From positions 2,970,501 to 3,034,500 of the forward strand of contig OX359193.1 in assembly GCA_947172415.1 (NCBI GenBank): 64,000 nt of DNA. The letters are read 5' to 3'. Every line of letters starts with the position of its first letter. Within the stretch, counting starts at the first letter, position 1. Positions 38,849-52,030 of the stretch are shown here, piece by piece. This DNA comes from Chondrosia reniformis (lineage: Eukaryota; Porifera; Demospongiae; Chondrillida; Chondrillidae). A program made the translations under genes and the position numbers. The notes under the pieces are model-generated. The model saw nothing but the letters and a program-made list of their open reading frames with translations. It did no database searches and was not told the origin of the DNA.

Positions 38849-39720
38849 GTGAGTCTTTTTAAAATTTGCTACCAAAATAATTATGGTCAAGTAACCATGG
38901 AAACGGCAAGAAAAATTGCGACATTTGGTGGTATTGCAAAATTTCGATTGCGCAATAGTGAAGAAGAAGGACAGCAGTTAAAGATAGAAGTGAATAGTGC
39001 TTGTTTAAGCAGAAACAAAGAAGTCCAAAACTCTGGCTTCTGGTAGCCCTTGTAAGCACTCAAAAATGTAAGTAGCGTTTTTTTAATATGACATTTTATA
39101 AGAAGGTTATTGAATGTTTCCATATTTCTGTACCTTGGCGGCTTTTAATCGGCACTCCTTCCAAGTTAGTCTAATCGATACAGACTTTTAGAATAAGAAT
39201 ATTTAAGAAATATACTAAATCTTTAAGTAGCCTTTTTGTGAGTTTCACCCTTTGTGATGAGATATAATGGTTTGAATTTTTACAGTCTATTTAACAACAC
39301 TTTCAACAACTAATGAAGTATAGTTGTCTTTTAAAAAATCCTATATATTCTAGCCTTCGTATGTGTCCATTCACAGCAATATTTTAAACACTCAGATCTT
39401 AATTTTAACTTACCAGACTTTTTTGGGTAAGAAATTTAGCAGAAAAGTGGAGTTAATATAGACAACCACTAATAATTTTCATTTGACATTTTTTACCAAT
39501 TAAGACTCGAGCCTCGAGATTCCCATACAACTAGGCAGTGAAAAAAGGCAGTATTTACTTGATTACCTTCTGGCTCAAATGATAAACACATTTGATAGAA
39601 CATTTTTCTAATCAAATAATAAGGTGTTATGTAAACATTATTTAATTTCTACTTACCACACAGTTCTTATAACTGTGCATGACAAAGGCACAAACAAGTT
39701 CAAATACAGAAAATGATTAA
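38849..39720. other. Interior of the transposon relative, no recognised gene
   Basis: One 65-codon frame on the plus strand (38849-39046) has no motif I recognise. The rest of this roughly 900-bp stretch shows no credible gene on either strand. Base composition is AT-rich but not satellite. Confidence 0.5.
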
Positions 39721-39804
39721 CTAAAATGAACAGTGTGCAGATATTTCACCGGATAATTCCTCATTATCATGATTGCCGACTTCGACTCTGTCGATTTCTG
39801 ACAT
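39721..39804 (-). CDS. Short open frame at the position of the transposon's first ATG
   Basis: An ATG at 39804 opens 27 codons (starting MSEIDRVEVGNHDNEE) before a stop at 39721. The ATG is 424 bp from the element's right end, against 425 bp for the ATG at 27246 in the Tc1-like transposon. Both proteins begin Met-Ser and are acidic or polar. It may be a remnant of the transposase first exon. Alternatively it is chance, because the frame is very short. Confidence 0.3.
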   Translation of the reverse strand: MSEIDRVEVGNHDNEELSGEISAHCSF

Positions 39805-40228
39805 AATTTCCTACTTTAAAAGTTTTTTAGTCTTTAAATCGCCTTAACTATTATAGCTTGACCTTCGAATAAAGTGTTATCAACGTAACAAGCGTATACA
39901 CCTCTAAAAAGCTTAAAATGTGTAAGTGTTTATTTGTTTATTTTTAGACATCCATTTTTCGATAATGGTTTTACGCAGGAACGTTGCGTTGTAACTCGAT
40001 TTCACCTAATTAATTATGCAAACGTGACTGAATGAAGCCATTTGATTGGCTGAAATAGGTCTCCTCTTTCAATAACACCTATCTTTTAAACAATAGCTGC
40101 TATCGCAAAACCGAAAAAACTTACGGATTCCTTAGTCTTTCCTCTTCATTTGACACCAAATTTGAAAATATACTGAGGATATTTTCCATAAAGCGCCTTA
40201 AAAAATTTTTACATTTATAGTGACTACA

Positions 40229-40948
40229 TATCCAATGATTTTTCCAAATATACCCATAGTTTTAGGAACTATATCCCTTAGTTTTTGCAAATATATCCTG
40301 AAATTTTGAATAAGTTGTTTCTTAACATATCCAATTATTTCAAAGTATGGGTTATATTGGGCTAAGACTATAGGTTATTTTATATTATATCCCATAATTT
40401 TACCCAATATACCTATTATTTTTCAAATATATCCCATATCTTTTCACGACTATATCCCATAGTATATACCATAATTTTTGCTTTATATATCTCATAATTT
40501 TTGTTAATATATCCCATAGATTTTAATTAATATACAATTGACTAGTATGTCCCATAGTTTTGCCAAATATGTCCAAAAATTTTAAACCAATATATCCCAT
40601 AATATATATTATAATTTTTGCCTAATATATACCATATTTTTTCCAAATATATCCCATATTTTTTCCAATTATATCCAATAATTTTGCCAAATATATCCCA
40701 TAAAATAACCTATAGTCTTAGCCCAATATATCCCATAGTTTTTGCAAAATATATCCCATATTTTTTCAATTATATCATATAATTTTGCCTAATATATCCC
40801 ATAATATAACCTATAGTCTTAGCCCAATAGTATCCCATGGTCTTTCTGAATAAATCCGATGGTTTTACAAATATATCCAACAATTTAAAACCAATATATG
40901 CCATAATATGTCCCATAATTTTCGCCTAATATATCCCAGAGTTTTTGC
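40229..40948 (-). repeat. 23-bp satellite array, reverse orientation, block 6
   Basis: Continuation of block 5 after the transposon relative, in the same reverse orientation. A short forward piece (about 40345-40380, tatgggttatattgggctaa) is embedded in it, so the local structure is mixed. Confidence 0.88.
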
Positions 40949-43900
40949 CGAACTATGGGATATATTGGCCAAAAACTATGGGATTTATTGGGCTAAGACT
41001 ATGGGTTATATTATGGGATATATTTGGCAAAAATCATGGTAAATATTAGCAAAAACTATGGGATATATTCGGAAAAACTATGGGATATATTGGTATAAGA
41101 CTATAAATAATTTTATGGGTTGTATTCGGCAAAAACTATAGGATATAGTGGGCTAAAATTATGGGTTATATGATGGGATATATTGGTTATACATTGTTGG
41201 ATATATTTGGAAAAATTATGGGATATACTGCTCCATTGGATATATTAAGTAAAAACTTGGGGATGTATTATGTAAAATTATGGGATATATTGGGCAAAAA
41301 TTATGGGATATACTTGCAAAAACTATGGGATATTTTGGCCTAGACTAAAAGTTAAAGTATGGGATATATTGGTCTAATACTATAGATAATTTCATGGGAT
41401 GTATTCGGCAAAAACTATGGGATATATTTGACAAGAGTATGGGATATAGTTGTCCATTGAATATATCAAGCAAAAACTAAGGGATGTCTTAGGCAAAATT
41501 ATGGGATATATAAGGCAAACCTTATGGGATATACTATGGGATATATTTGTCAGAAGCTATGGGATATATATATTAGACAAAAACTAAGGCGTATTATGGA
41601 TAAATCTATGGGATATTTATGGGATATAATTGACAAATTTTTAAATAATTGGATATATTAAGCAAAAACTGAGGGACATATTAGGAAAAACTATGGGTTT
41701 TATTGGGCTAAGACTTTAGGTTATTTTATGTTATATATCCGGCAAAAACTATGGGATAATGAAAAAAAATTATGGGATATAATATGGGATATATTGGTTA
41801 AAAATTGTTGAATATCTTTGGCAAAACTCTGGTATATACTTGTCCATTGGATATATTAAGATAAAACTAAGGGATATATTAGGAAAAATAATGGGATATA
41901 TAGGGCAAACATTAAGGGATATACTATGGGATATATTTGTTAAAAGCTATGGGATACATTTGCCAAAAACTAAGGGGTATATTGGGTAAAATTTTGGGAT
42001 ATGTTAGGGATATAATTGGTAATATTTTTAAATTATTGGATATATTTGGAAAAACTATGGGATATATTGGTCCATTAAATATATTAAGCAAAAACTAAGG
42101 GATATCTTGGGCAAAATCATGGGATATATAGGGCAAACATTATGGGATATACTATGGGATATATTTGTCAAAAGCTATGGGATATATTAGACAAAAACAA
42201 AGGGGTATATTGGGTATAATTTTGGGATATATTATGGGATATATTGGTTAAAAATTGTTGGATGTATTTGGAAAAATTATGGGATATATTGGTCTAAGAC
42301 TATAAATAATTTTATGGGATGTATTCGTAAAAAACTATGGGATATATTGGACCAAAATTATGGATTAAATTATGGGATATATTGGTTAAAAATTGTTGGA
42401 TATATTTAGCAAAATTATGGGATATACTGGTCCATTGGATATATAAAGCAAAAACTAAGGGATATATTAGGCAAAAGTATGGGAGAAATAAAGCAAAAAT
42501 TGTGGGAGATACTATGGGATATATTGGGTAAAAGCTATGGGATATATTTGCCAAAAGGTAAGGTGTATATTGGGGAAAATTATGGGATATATTATGGGAT
42601 ATAATTGGCAATATTGTTAAATAATAGGATATATTAAGAAAAAAACAGGGGGATATATTAGCCAAAAAATGGGGCTAAGACTACAGGTTATACTATGGGA
42701 TATATTTGGAAAAAATTATGAGATATATTTGGAAAAATATGGGATATAGTTGGCAAAAACTATGGGATTTATTGGCCTAAAACTATAGGTGATATTTCCA
42801 GATATATTTGCAAACATTATGGGATATATTTGGAAAAAATATGGGATATATTTGGGAAAAGTATGGGATATATTGGGATAAGACTATAAGTTATTTTATG
42901 GGATTTATGCGGTAAAAACTATGGGTTATATTGTGAAAAAATTATGGGATATACTATGGGATATATTTTTCAAAAGCTATGGGATATATTTGACAAACAC
43001 TAAGGACTATCTTTGGTAAATCTATGGGTTATTTAAGTGATATAATTGGCAATATTTTTAAATAATTGGATATAGTAAGCTAAAACTGAGGGATATATTA
43101 GGCAAAAGTATGGGTTATATTAGGCTAAGACTATAGGCTATTTTATGTGATATATTCGGCAAAAACTACGGGATATATTTGGAAACACAATGGGATATAT
43201 TTGGCAAAATTATGGGATTTATTGGGCTAAGACTATAGGTTATATTATGGGATATATTTGGTAAAAGTGATGGTAAATATTAGCAAAAAATATGGGATAT
43301 ATTGGTTTAAGACTATAAATAATTTTTTGGGTTTTATTCGGCAAAAACTATGGGATATAGTGGGCTAAGATTATGGGTTATATTTTGGGATATATTGGTT
43401 AAACATTGTTGCATATATTTGTCAAAACTGTGGGATATACTGCTCCTTGGATATATTAAGCAAAAACTAGGGGATGTTTTAGGTAACATTTTGGGATATA
43501 TTGGACAAACATTATGGGGTATACTTGCAAAAACTATGGGATATATTCGGAAAAACCGTGGGATATATGGGCTAAGACTATAGGTTCTTTTATGGGATAT
43601 ATTCAGCAAAGGCTATGGAATATATTTGGCTAAACTATGGGATATACTGGTCCATTGGATATATTTTGCAAAAAGGGAGGTCTTAGGCAAAACTATGGGA
43701 TATATTATGGAATATAATAGGCATTATTTATAAATAATTGGATATATTAAGGAAGAACTGAGAGATATATAAGGCCAAAAAATGGGCTAAGACTGTAGGT
43801 TAAATTATGCGATACATTTAGCAAAAATTATGGGATACATTTGGAAAAATATGGGATATCTTTGGCAAAAACTATGGGATATATTGGGCTAAGACTATAG

Positions 43901-46900
43901 GTGATATTTCGGGATATAGTTGACAAACATTATGGGTTATATTTGGTAAAATTATGGGATATATTATGGAATATATTGGTTAAAAATTGTTGGATATATT
44001 TGGCAAAACTCTGGGATATACTGGTCCATTGGATATATTAAGCAAAAACTAAGGGATGGATTAGGCGAATATGGGATATATAAGGAAAAATCATGGGATA
44101 TACTAAAGGATATATTTTTCAAAAGCTATGGGATATATTTGCCTAAAACTTAGGGGTATATTGGGTAAAATTATGGGATATATTATGGGATATAATTGGC
44201 AATATTTTTAAATTATTGGATATATTAAGCAACAACGGAGGGATATTTTAGGCAAAATTATGGGATAGATTAGGCAAAAATTATGGGATATATTTGCAAA
44301 AATATTGGGATATATTCTGAAAAAATAATGGATATATTGAACAAAAACTATGGGATATATTTTGCAAAACTATGGGATATACTGGTCCATTGGATATATT
44401 AAGCAAAAACTAAGGATGTCCTAGGCAAAATTATGGGAATTTCTGGAAAACAATTATGGGATATACTATGGGATATATTTGTCAAAAGCTATGGGATTTA
44501 TTTGACAAAAATTGAGGGGCATATTGGGTAAAACGATGGGATGTATTATGGGATATAATAGGCAATGTTTATAAATAATTGGAAATATAAAGGAAAAAAC
44601 AGGGGGATATATTAGCCAAAAAATGGGGCTAAGGCTATAGGTTATATTATGGGATATATTTGGAAACAATGATGGGATATATTTGGGAAAATTATGGGAT
44701 ATTTTGGCAAAAATTATGGGATATACTTGTCAAAAACTATGGGATATATTGGCCTAAGACAATAGGTGATATTTCCATATATATTTGGAAAAATTATGGG
44801 CAAAAACGGATATATTTGGCAAAAAATATGGGATATATTTATTAAGACCACGGGTATATTTGGAAAAACTATGGGATATAATGGGTGAAAACTATAGGAT
44901 ATATTTGAAAAAATAGGATATATTTGGATAAACTATGGGATATATTGGGCTAAGACTATAGGTGATATTTTGGGATATATTTGAAAAACTATGGTGATAT
45001 ATTCGGAAAATATTTTGGATATATTGGGCAAAAACTATGGGATATATTGGGCTAAGACAATAGTTTATATTATGGGATATACTTGGCAAAAATTATGAGT
45101 TATATTTGGAAGAAATATGGGATATATTTGGCTAAGACTATAGGTTATTTTATGGGTTATATTAGATAAAATTATCGGATATATAGGACAAAAATTATGG
45201 GATATACTATGGGATATATATGTCCAAAGCTCTGGGATTTATTTGACTAAAACTAAGCTGTATATTGGGTAAAACTATTTCATATATTTTGGGATATAAT
45301 TGGCAATATTTTTAAATAATTGGATTTACTTAGCAAAAACTGAAGGACATATTGGGCAAAAATTATGGGATATATTTGCAAAAACTATTGGTTATATTGA
45401 AGCAAGATTATGGGATATACTGGCAAAAGCTATGGGATATACTGTTCCATTGGATATATTAAGCCAAAACTAAGGAATGTATTAGGTATAATTATGGGAT
45501 ATATGTGGCACAAATTATGGGATATACTGGCAAAAACAATTGTATATATTCGGATAAACTATGGGATATATTGGGCTAAGACTATAGGTTCTTTTATGGG
45601 ATATATTTTGCCAAAACCTACGCAATATATTTGGCAAAATACTGGGATATAAAGGGCAAAAGTATGGGATATACTATGGGATATATTTGTCAAAAGCTAT
45701 GGGATATATTTGAAAAACTATGGGATTTATTCAGAAAGACTATTGGATTTATAGGGCAGAAACTATGGGTTATATTGGGCTAAGACTATAGGTTATATTA
45801 TGGGATATATTTGGCAAACATAATGGGATATATTTATAAAAATATGAGATAAATCTAGCAAAAGCTATGTGATATATTGGGCTAAGACTATATGTTATTT
45901 TATGAGAAATATTCGGCGAAAACTATGGGATATATTGGACAAAAATTATGGGATATATTATGGGATATACTGGTAATGTTTTTAAATAATTGGATATATT
46001 AAGCAAAAACTGAGGGATATATTAGGCAAAATTATGGGATATATCGGGCTAAGACTATAGGTTATATTATGAGATATATTTCGCAAAACTTATTGGATAT
46101 CTTTGGAAAAAATATGGGATATATTTGCAAAAATAATGGGATATATTCGAAAAACTATGGGATGTATTGAGCAAAAACTTTGGGATATAATGGGCTAAGA
46201 CTATAGATAACTTTATGGGATGTATTCGGCAAAAACTATGGGATATATTTGGCAAAAACAATGGGATATATTGGGCTAAGACTATAGGTTATATTGGGAT
46301 ATATTTAGCAAAAAAATATTGGATATCTTTGGAACAAATATGGGATATATTTGGCAAAAACTATGGGATATATTGGGCTAAGACTATTGGTTATTTAGTG
46401 GGATTTATTCGGCCAAAAGTATGGGATATATTGGGCAAAAATTATGGAATATATCATGAGATATATTGGTTAAAAATTGTTGAATATATTTTGCAAAATT
46501 ATGGAATATACTGGTCCATTGGATATATTAAGATAAAACTAAGGGATGGATTAGGCAAAATTATGGGATATATAGGACAAAAATTATGGGATATACTATG
46601 GGATATATTTTTCAAAAGCTATGGGATATATTTGTTAAAAGCTATGGGATATATTTGCCTATACTACGGGGTATATTATGGGATATAATTGGCAATATTT
46701 TTAAATTATTGGATATATTAAGCAACAACCGAGGGATATTTTAGGCCAAATTATGGGAAAGACTAGGCCAAAATTATGGGAAATATTTGCAAAAATAATG
46801 GGATATATTCGGAAAAACTATTGGATATATTGAGCTAAACATTTGGTATATATTGGGCAAAGACTATAGATAATTTTATGGGATGTATTCGTCAAAAACT

Positions 46901-47220
46901 ATGGGATATATTTTGCAAAACTATGGGATATATTGCTCCATTGGATATATTAAGCAAATACTAAGGGATGTCTTAGGCAAAATTATGGGATATACTGGAT
47001 AAAATTATGGGATATGCTATGGGATATATTTGTCAAAAGCTATGGGATTTATTTCACAAAAATGAGGGGCATATTGGGTAAAACTATGGAATGTTTTATG
47101 GGATATAATAGGCAATATTTTTAAATAAAAAGATATATTAAGGAAAAAACAAGGGATATAATAGCCAAAAAATGGGGCTAAGACTATAGGTTTTATGATG
47201 GGATATATTTTGACAAAATT
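40949..47220 (+). repeat. 23-bp satellite array, forward orientation, block 7
   Basis: At about 40949 the sequence changes from reverse (cccagagtttttgccg) to forward (aactatgggatatattgg) with no foreign sequence between. The block is uninterrupted. Tag monomers alternate as in block 1. The longest satellite open frame in the window (46215-46688) is here and is an artefact of the period. Confidence 0.92.
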
Positions 47221-48387
47221 ATATATATCCCATTGTTTTTGCAAATATATCCCATAGTTATTGCGGAATACATCCCATAAAATTATCTCTAGTCTTAGAC
47301 CAATATAACCCATAGTTTTTCCTAATATTTCCCTCAGTTTTTGCTTAACATATCCAATTATTTAAAAATTTGTCAATTATATCCTATAAATATCCAATAG
47401 ATTTACCCAAAATACCCCTTAGCTTTTGTCTAATATATCCCATAGCTTTTGCAAATATATCCCATAGTATATACCATAATTTTTGCTTTATATATCTCAT
47501 AATTTTTGCTTAATATATCCCATAGAATTTAATTAATATTTCCAATGGACTAGTTTATCCCATAGTTTTGCCTAAAATGTCCAACAATTTTAAACCAATA
47601 TATCCCAAAATATATATAATAATTTTTGCCCAATATATCCCATATTTTTGACAAATATATCATATATTTTTCCAATTATATCCAATAATTTTGCCAAAAA
47701 TAGCCCATAATATAACCTATATTCTTAGCCCAATATATCCCATAGTTTTCGCCCACTATATCCCAAAGTCTTTCTGGATAAATCCCATAGTTTTACAAAT
47801 ATATCCCCTTTGTTTTTTTCAAATATATCCATTGTATATCCCATAATGTTTGCTTTTAATATCCCATAATTTTGCCTATTACATTCCTTAGCTTTTGCCT
47901 AATATATCCAATGGACCACTATATCGCATAGGTTTGAGAAATATATCCTACAATTTTTAACCAATATATCCCATAATATATCACAAAATGCTTACCTTAT
48001 ATATCATAGTTTTTGCCTAATATATCCCATATTTTTCCAAATATATCCCTTGATTTTTGCCAAATATATCTGGAAATATCACCTATAGTCTTAGGCCAAT
48101 ATATCCCATAGTTTTTGCCAAATATACCCCGTAATTTTTGCAAAATATATCCCTTATTTTTCCAAATATATCCCATAACCTTTTCCCAATATATCCCATA
48201 ATATAACCTATAGTCTTAGGCCCATTTTTAGGTTAATATATCCCCTGTTTTTTCCTTAATATATCCAATTATTTAAAAATATTGACTATTATATGCCATA
48301 ATACATCCCATAGTTTTACCCAATATGCCCCTCATTTTTTGTCAAATAAATCCCATAGCTTTTCACAAATATATCCCAGACTATATC
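47221..48387 (-). repeat. 23-bp satellite array, reverse orientation, block 8
   Basis: Near 47221 the array inverts again (gacaaaattatatatatccc). It ends at the 5' LTR of the Gypsy element. The last five bases, atatc at 48383-48387, are the left target duplication. Confidence 0.9.
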
Positions 48388-48532
48388 TGTACTGTATCAT
48401 TATCACACTGTTATTATGGGTTTTGTAAGTGATATAATTTCATGAGATTAGGACCTCGTGTCCAGATTGTGCTCCAAGAGATTTGCTACGGTGTTAGTAA
48501 TCGTGAACTATAACTTGTAGTAGGATACTACA
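48388..48532 (+). repeat. 5' LTR of the Gypsy element
   Basis: 145 bp, from TGTACTGTATC to GATACTACA. It differs from the 3' LTR at six positions by my count, all between about 48450 and 48493. It should contain the element promoter and polyadenylation signals. I see no unequivocal TATA box. Confidence 0.95.
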
Positions 48533-48536
48533 TCAT

Positions 48537-48554
48537 TGGCGACGGGGCGGGATT
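48537..48554 (+). other. Candidate primer-binding site
   Basis: Four bases after the 5' LTR, tggcgacggggcgggatt begins with TGG, as needed to pair with a tRNA 3' CCA. The tRNA species cannot be decided from the window. Confidence 0.6.
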
Positions 48555-48602
48555 GTTTCCTAAAGAATACTATTGGATTACAAGACCATTAAATTGCGCA
48601 GA

Positions 48603-50987
48603 ATGGCGACATTTGGTACGATTGGAGAATTCGTTGGAGAGAACGAATCCATCACCACCTATCTAGAAAGAGTGGGGCTGTTTATGGACGCAAATGGAGC
48701 GAAAGACGAGAAGCAAGTGTCAACTCTCCTAAGCGTGATCGGCGGCAAAACTTACGGGTTGTTGCGTAGCTTATTGTCCCCTGATGCTCCGAGTAGCAAA
48801 GATTTTGGCACGTTAGTCGGAACGCTCAAAGCTCATTTCGAACCTAAGCCAATCTTAATTGCAGAACGCTTTCACTTTCATAAAAGGAATCAAGCGCCTG
48901 GTGAGTCAATAGGCGATTATATTGCCGAATTAAAAAGAATGTCTGCTACTTGTGATTTCCTTGGATATTTGGAAGAGGCACTGAGGGATCGTTTCGTCGG
49001 TGGGCCTAAGAGCCAGGCCATACAGAAACGGCTGTTAGCTGAGGCAGACCTTACCTTCAGGAGAGCCGCAGAAATTGTATTAGGAATTGAGGCTGCAGAA
49101 AGGAATTCCCAGCAACTAAAAGGGGTGGCTGACACTGGAAGTATTCAACAACTGAATAAGTCCAGTTTTTCCCACAAGTACAGTAAGTATCGAAAGTCAC
49201 AAAAAAGTCACTCTGAAGGATCTTGTTCCAGGTGTTGGAAGGCTGGGCATCAAGCTAAGCAATGCTGTCACAAAGATACTATTTGTCATAAGTGTAAGAA
49301 GAAAGGACATCTGGCCAAGGTGTGTAGGTCAAAGGTTGGCAACACACATCAAGTCACTACAGTTGCCGAGGTGGACAACTCAGAGGAAGAGCTTGCACTC
49401 TTCAAGGTTAGTAGTCACCCCAATGGTCCAATGTATATTAAGGTCACATTGGATGGTAAGTCTGTGGACATGGAGCTAGATATTGGGGCAGCCGTCTCAG
49501 TAATATCAAAGGAACAGAAAAAGGCTATTTTTCCTGAGGCTCCGCTGTGTCCTCCTAATATGGTTTTGCGTACATACACTGCCGAACGTATGCCAGTCTT
49601 GGGTGAATTGTCAGTTTGTGTGACTTATGACAACCAGACTAGACAACTACCCTTGGTTGTTGTCAAAGGGAGTGGTCCTGCCTTATTTGGTCGAAACTGG
49701 TTATCCAGTATTAGGTTAAATTGGAAAACCATAGCCTACTCATGTGCCCAGGATGTCAAGTGTACCCTACAGGACATTCTTCAGCGATTCAATGGGGTTT
49801 TTAAGGAAGGCCTAGGTACCTTTACATTGGGAAAGACCCATCTTTCAGTGAGGGAAGGTGTTACACCTGTCTTTCACAGGCCTAGACCTGTTCCTTTTGC
49901 TATTAGGGATGCAATTGAGCAGGAGATTAACTCTCTTGTAGCCGCAGGAATTCTGGGAAAGGTATCACATAGTGACTGGGCTGCACCCATTGTCCCAGTG
50001 CCCAAGAAAAATGGTAGGTTCCGCATATGTGGTGATTATAAGGTGACCATCAATGCTATGCTGGAAGTGGACCAGCATCCCTTACCTAAGCCAGAGGAGC
50101 TGTTTGCTACACTTGCAGGTGGTAAGCAGTTTACAAAACTCGACTTGTCTCAAGCATATCAACAGCTTCTATTGGATGAGGAGTCAAAGCAGTATCTGAC
50201 AGTCAATATTCATCTAGGATTGTACAGGTATACCCGTCTTCCATTTGGTATATCGTCAGCCCCTGCAATCTTCCAGAGAACCATGGACTCCCTATTGCAA
50301 GGCATTCCTGGTGTTATATGCTACATAGATGATATCCTGATTACGGGAAGAGATACTGCAGATCATTTAAAGTCCTTAGCCGAGGTACTCTCTAGGCTTG
50401 AGAAAAGTCGGCAGAGAGTCAAGAAGAAGAAATGTGAATTTATGGCAGAATCGGTGGAGTTCTTAGGACATCATGTGGATGCAGCAGGCTTACACACCAT
50501 ACCCAGCAAGCTGGAGGCCATTAAGGAAGCACCCAAACCAACCAATGTTCAAGAACTACGGTCTTTCCTAGGCATACTTAATTATTATGGCAAGTTTATT
50601 CCCAACTTAGCCACCATCTTGACCCCTCTGAATGCATTATTACAACATAAGGCAGTATGGAGTTGGAGCAATGACTGTCAGCAAGCCTTTCAGAAAGCTA
50701 AGGATGCCTTAACTTCCTCATGTGTGCTAACTCACTACGATGTTACCCTGCCACTCAAGCTCGCTGCAGATGCATCAGCATATGGGATTGGTGCTGTCAT
50801 TTCACATGAATACCCAGACAGTCAGGAGAAGCCTATTGCATTTGCTTCTCGCACTTTGTCGTCTAGTGAAAGGAATTATTCCCAACTAGAGAAGGAGGCA
50901 TTAGCTCTAATCTACGGTGTAAAAAATTTCACCAGTATCTGTACGGCAGAATATTTACCCTTCCTACTGATCACAAACCCTTATTAA
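48603..50987 (+). pseudogene. gag-pol: Gypsy gag-protease-RT-RNase H polyprotein, frameshifted at its end
   Basis: This encodes capsid/nucleocapsid, protease, polymerase and the start of RNase H. I take the ATG at 48603 (MATFGTIGEF) as the start because the frame upstream has no other ATG. From that Met, gag covers about residues 1-245, with CCHC knuckles at 208-221 (CSRCWKAGHQAKQC) and 228-241 (CHKCKKKGHLAKVC). The protease motif is at 293-297 (LDIGAAVSVI), with Ile where the family has Thr or Ser. RT has its first Asp at 514 (FTKLDLSQAYQ), RLPFGISSAP, and YIDD at 574-577. RNase H begins with Asp 723 (LAADASAYGIGAV) and Glu 763. A one-base deletion in the A-run at 50921-50926 ends the frame before the rest of RNase H, which is read in the next frame. 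Confidence 0.93.
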
Positions 50988-52030
50988 CTATATTAGGACC
51001 TAACAAAGGTATCCCTCCTTTAGCTGCAGCACGAATCCAGAGATGGGCCATCACCTTATCTGCATATCGGTATACCATACGGTTCAAGTCTACTAGTCAA
51101 CATGCTAATGCAGATGCTCTTTCACGTCTCCCTCTGTCTGGAGGTCTTCCAGAACCGGTTGCAGATACAACCTGTTTCCTTATTGGTCAGCTCAACTCCT
51201 TGCCAGTAACATCTGCTCAGTTAGCTCAGAGCACTCGTAAAGACCCAATTCTGAGTAAAATGGTGCAATATACGTAGTCTGGGTGGCCTGGATCGGTTCC
51301 AGAGGAAGTCAAGTCCTTTTGGCAGAAGAAGAAAGAACTATCAGTTGAAAGCAGCTGCCTGCTTTGGGGAAATCATGTAATAATACCACAAATGCTACAT
51401 GCTAGAGTCCTATCACAGCTACATCAAGAACACTGTGGAGTTACAAGAATGAAATCAATGGCCAGAAGTCATTTCTGGTGGCCAGGTCTAGATAAAGCAA
51501 TAGAAGAATTGGCTCATTCTTGTCTATCATGTCAGTCAGTCAAATCAGCACCTGCTGTTACTCCACTACACCCATGGGTGTGGCCAATGCGACCATGGCA
51601 AAGGGTTCATGTCGACTTTGCTGGTCCCTTTTGTAATAGGATGTTCTTAATCCTGGTAGATGCTCATTCGAAGTGGCCAGAGGTCATTGAAATGCCCTCT
51701 ACATCAGCTGAAAAGACAGTGGAAGTACTCAGGTTTCTTTTTGCTTCATACAGTCTACCGGAACAATTGGTTTCAGATAATGGTCCACAATTTACTTTCA
51801 AAACATTTCAGGAATTCATGAAGCAGAATGGAGTGAAGCACATATTGTGTTCACCATATCACCCATCTTCTAATGGTCTTGCTGAGAGATTTGTAAGAAC
51901 CTTTAAGGAATCAGTGAAGGTGGGAGTTCGTCAAGGTGGTCATCTCTCTCAGGTCCTTGCAAACTTTCTGTTAACTAACGGAGTACACCACATGCCACAA
52001 CTAATGAGTCACCTAGTATGTTGTTTGTAA
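50930..52030 (+). pseudogene. Gypsy RNase H end and integrase catalytic region
   Basis: In frame 2 after the upstream frameshift the sequence continues with the rest of RNase H (TDHKPLLTILG, then HANADALSRLPLSG near 51100). An in-frame TAG at 51275-51277 interrupts the linker. Integrase follows, with a zinc-binding HHCC domain (His in LHQEHCG, Cys in HSCLSCQ). The DDE core has Asp in RVHVDFAGPF, Asp in LVSDNGPQF and Glu in NGLAERFVRTF. The integrase would join the cDNA ends to host DNA and leave the 5-bp duplication seen here. A further one-base deletion near 51974 changes frame before the C-terminal domain. Confidence 0.92.

Larger units (their letters stand above)
38767..40228 (-). mobile_element. 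Non-autonomous relative of the Tc1-like transposon
   Basis: This 1.46-kb insertion sits in the reverse satellite between gcccatta and tatccaatg, which fits a TA duplication. The terminal sequences are imperfect inverted repeats: tagtgcatttcaccataaat at the left, and tgtagtcactataaatgt read inward from the right. The left terminus resembles the terminus of the transposon at 24859-27671 (tatagtgcaaatcatcataa). An internal block tatgcaaacgtgac, followed by a related aatgaa-rich stretch, lies about 200 bp from the right end in both. No transposase core motifs are visible. It is likely an internally deleted or diverged derivative. Confidence 0.7.

Noticed and set aside
38901-38970. Peptide IATFGGIAKF resembles the Gypsy gag start MATFGTIGEF
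   Set aside because: The match covers about ten residues and does not extend into gag, and the region lies within a Tc1-like relative. I treat it as chance.
40345-40380. Additional orientation switch inside block 6
   Set aside because: A short forward-reading piece (about 35 bp) is visible, but it is only one or two monomers long and may be a local rearrangement, so I did not count it as a separate domain.
46215-46688. 157-codon open frame, longest of many similar ones in the satellite
   Set aside because: It repeats GYI, WDI and GIY every 23 residues, as any stop-free stretch of the 23-bp monomer must. Similar frames occur on both strands throughout, without conserved starts, ends or domains.
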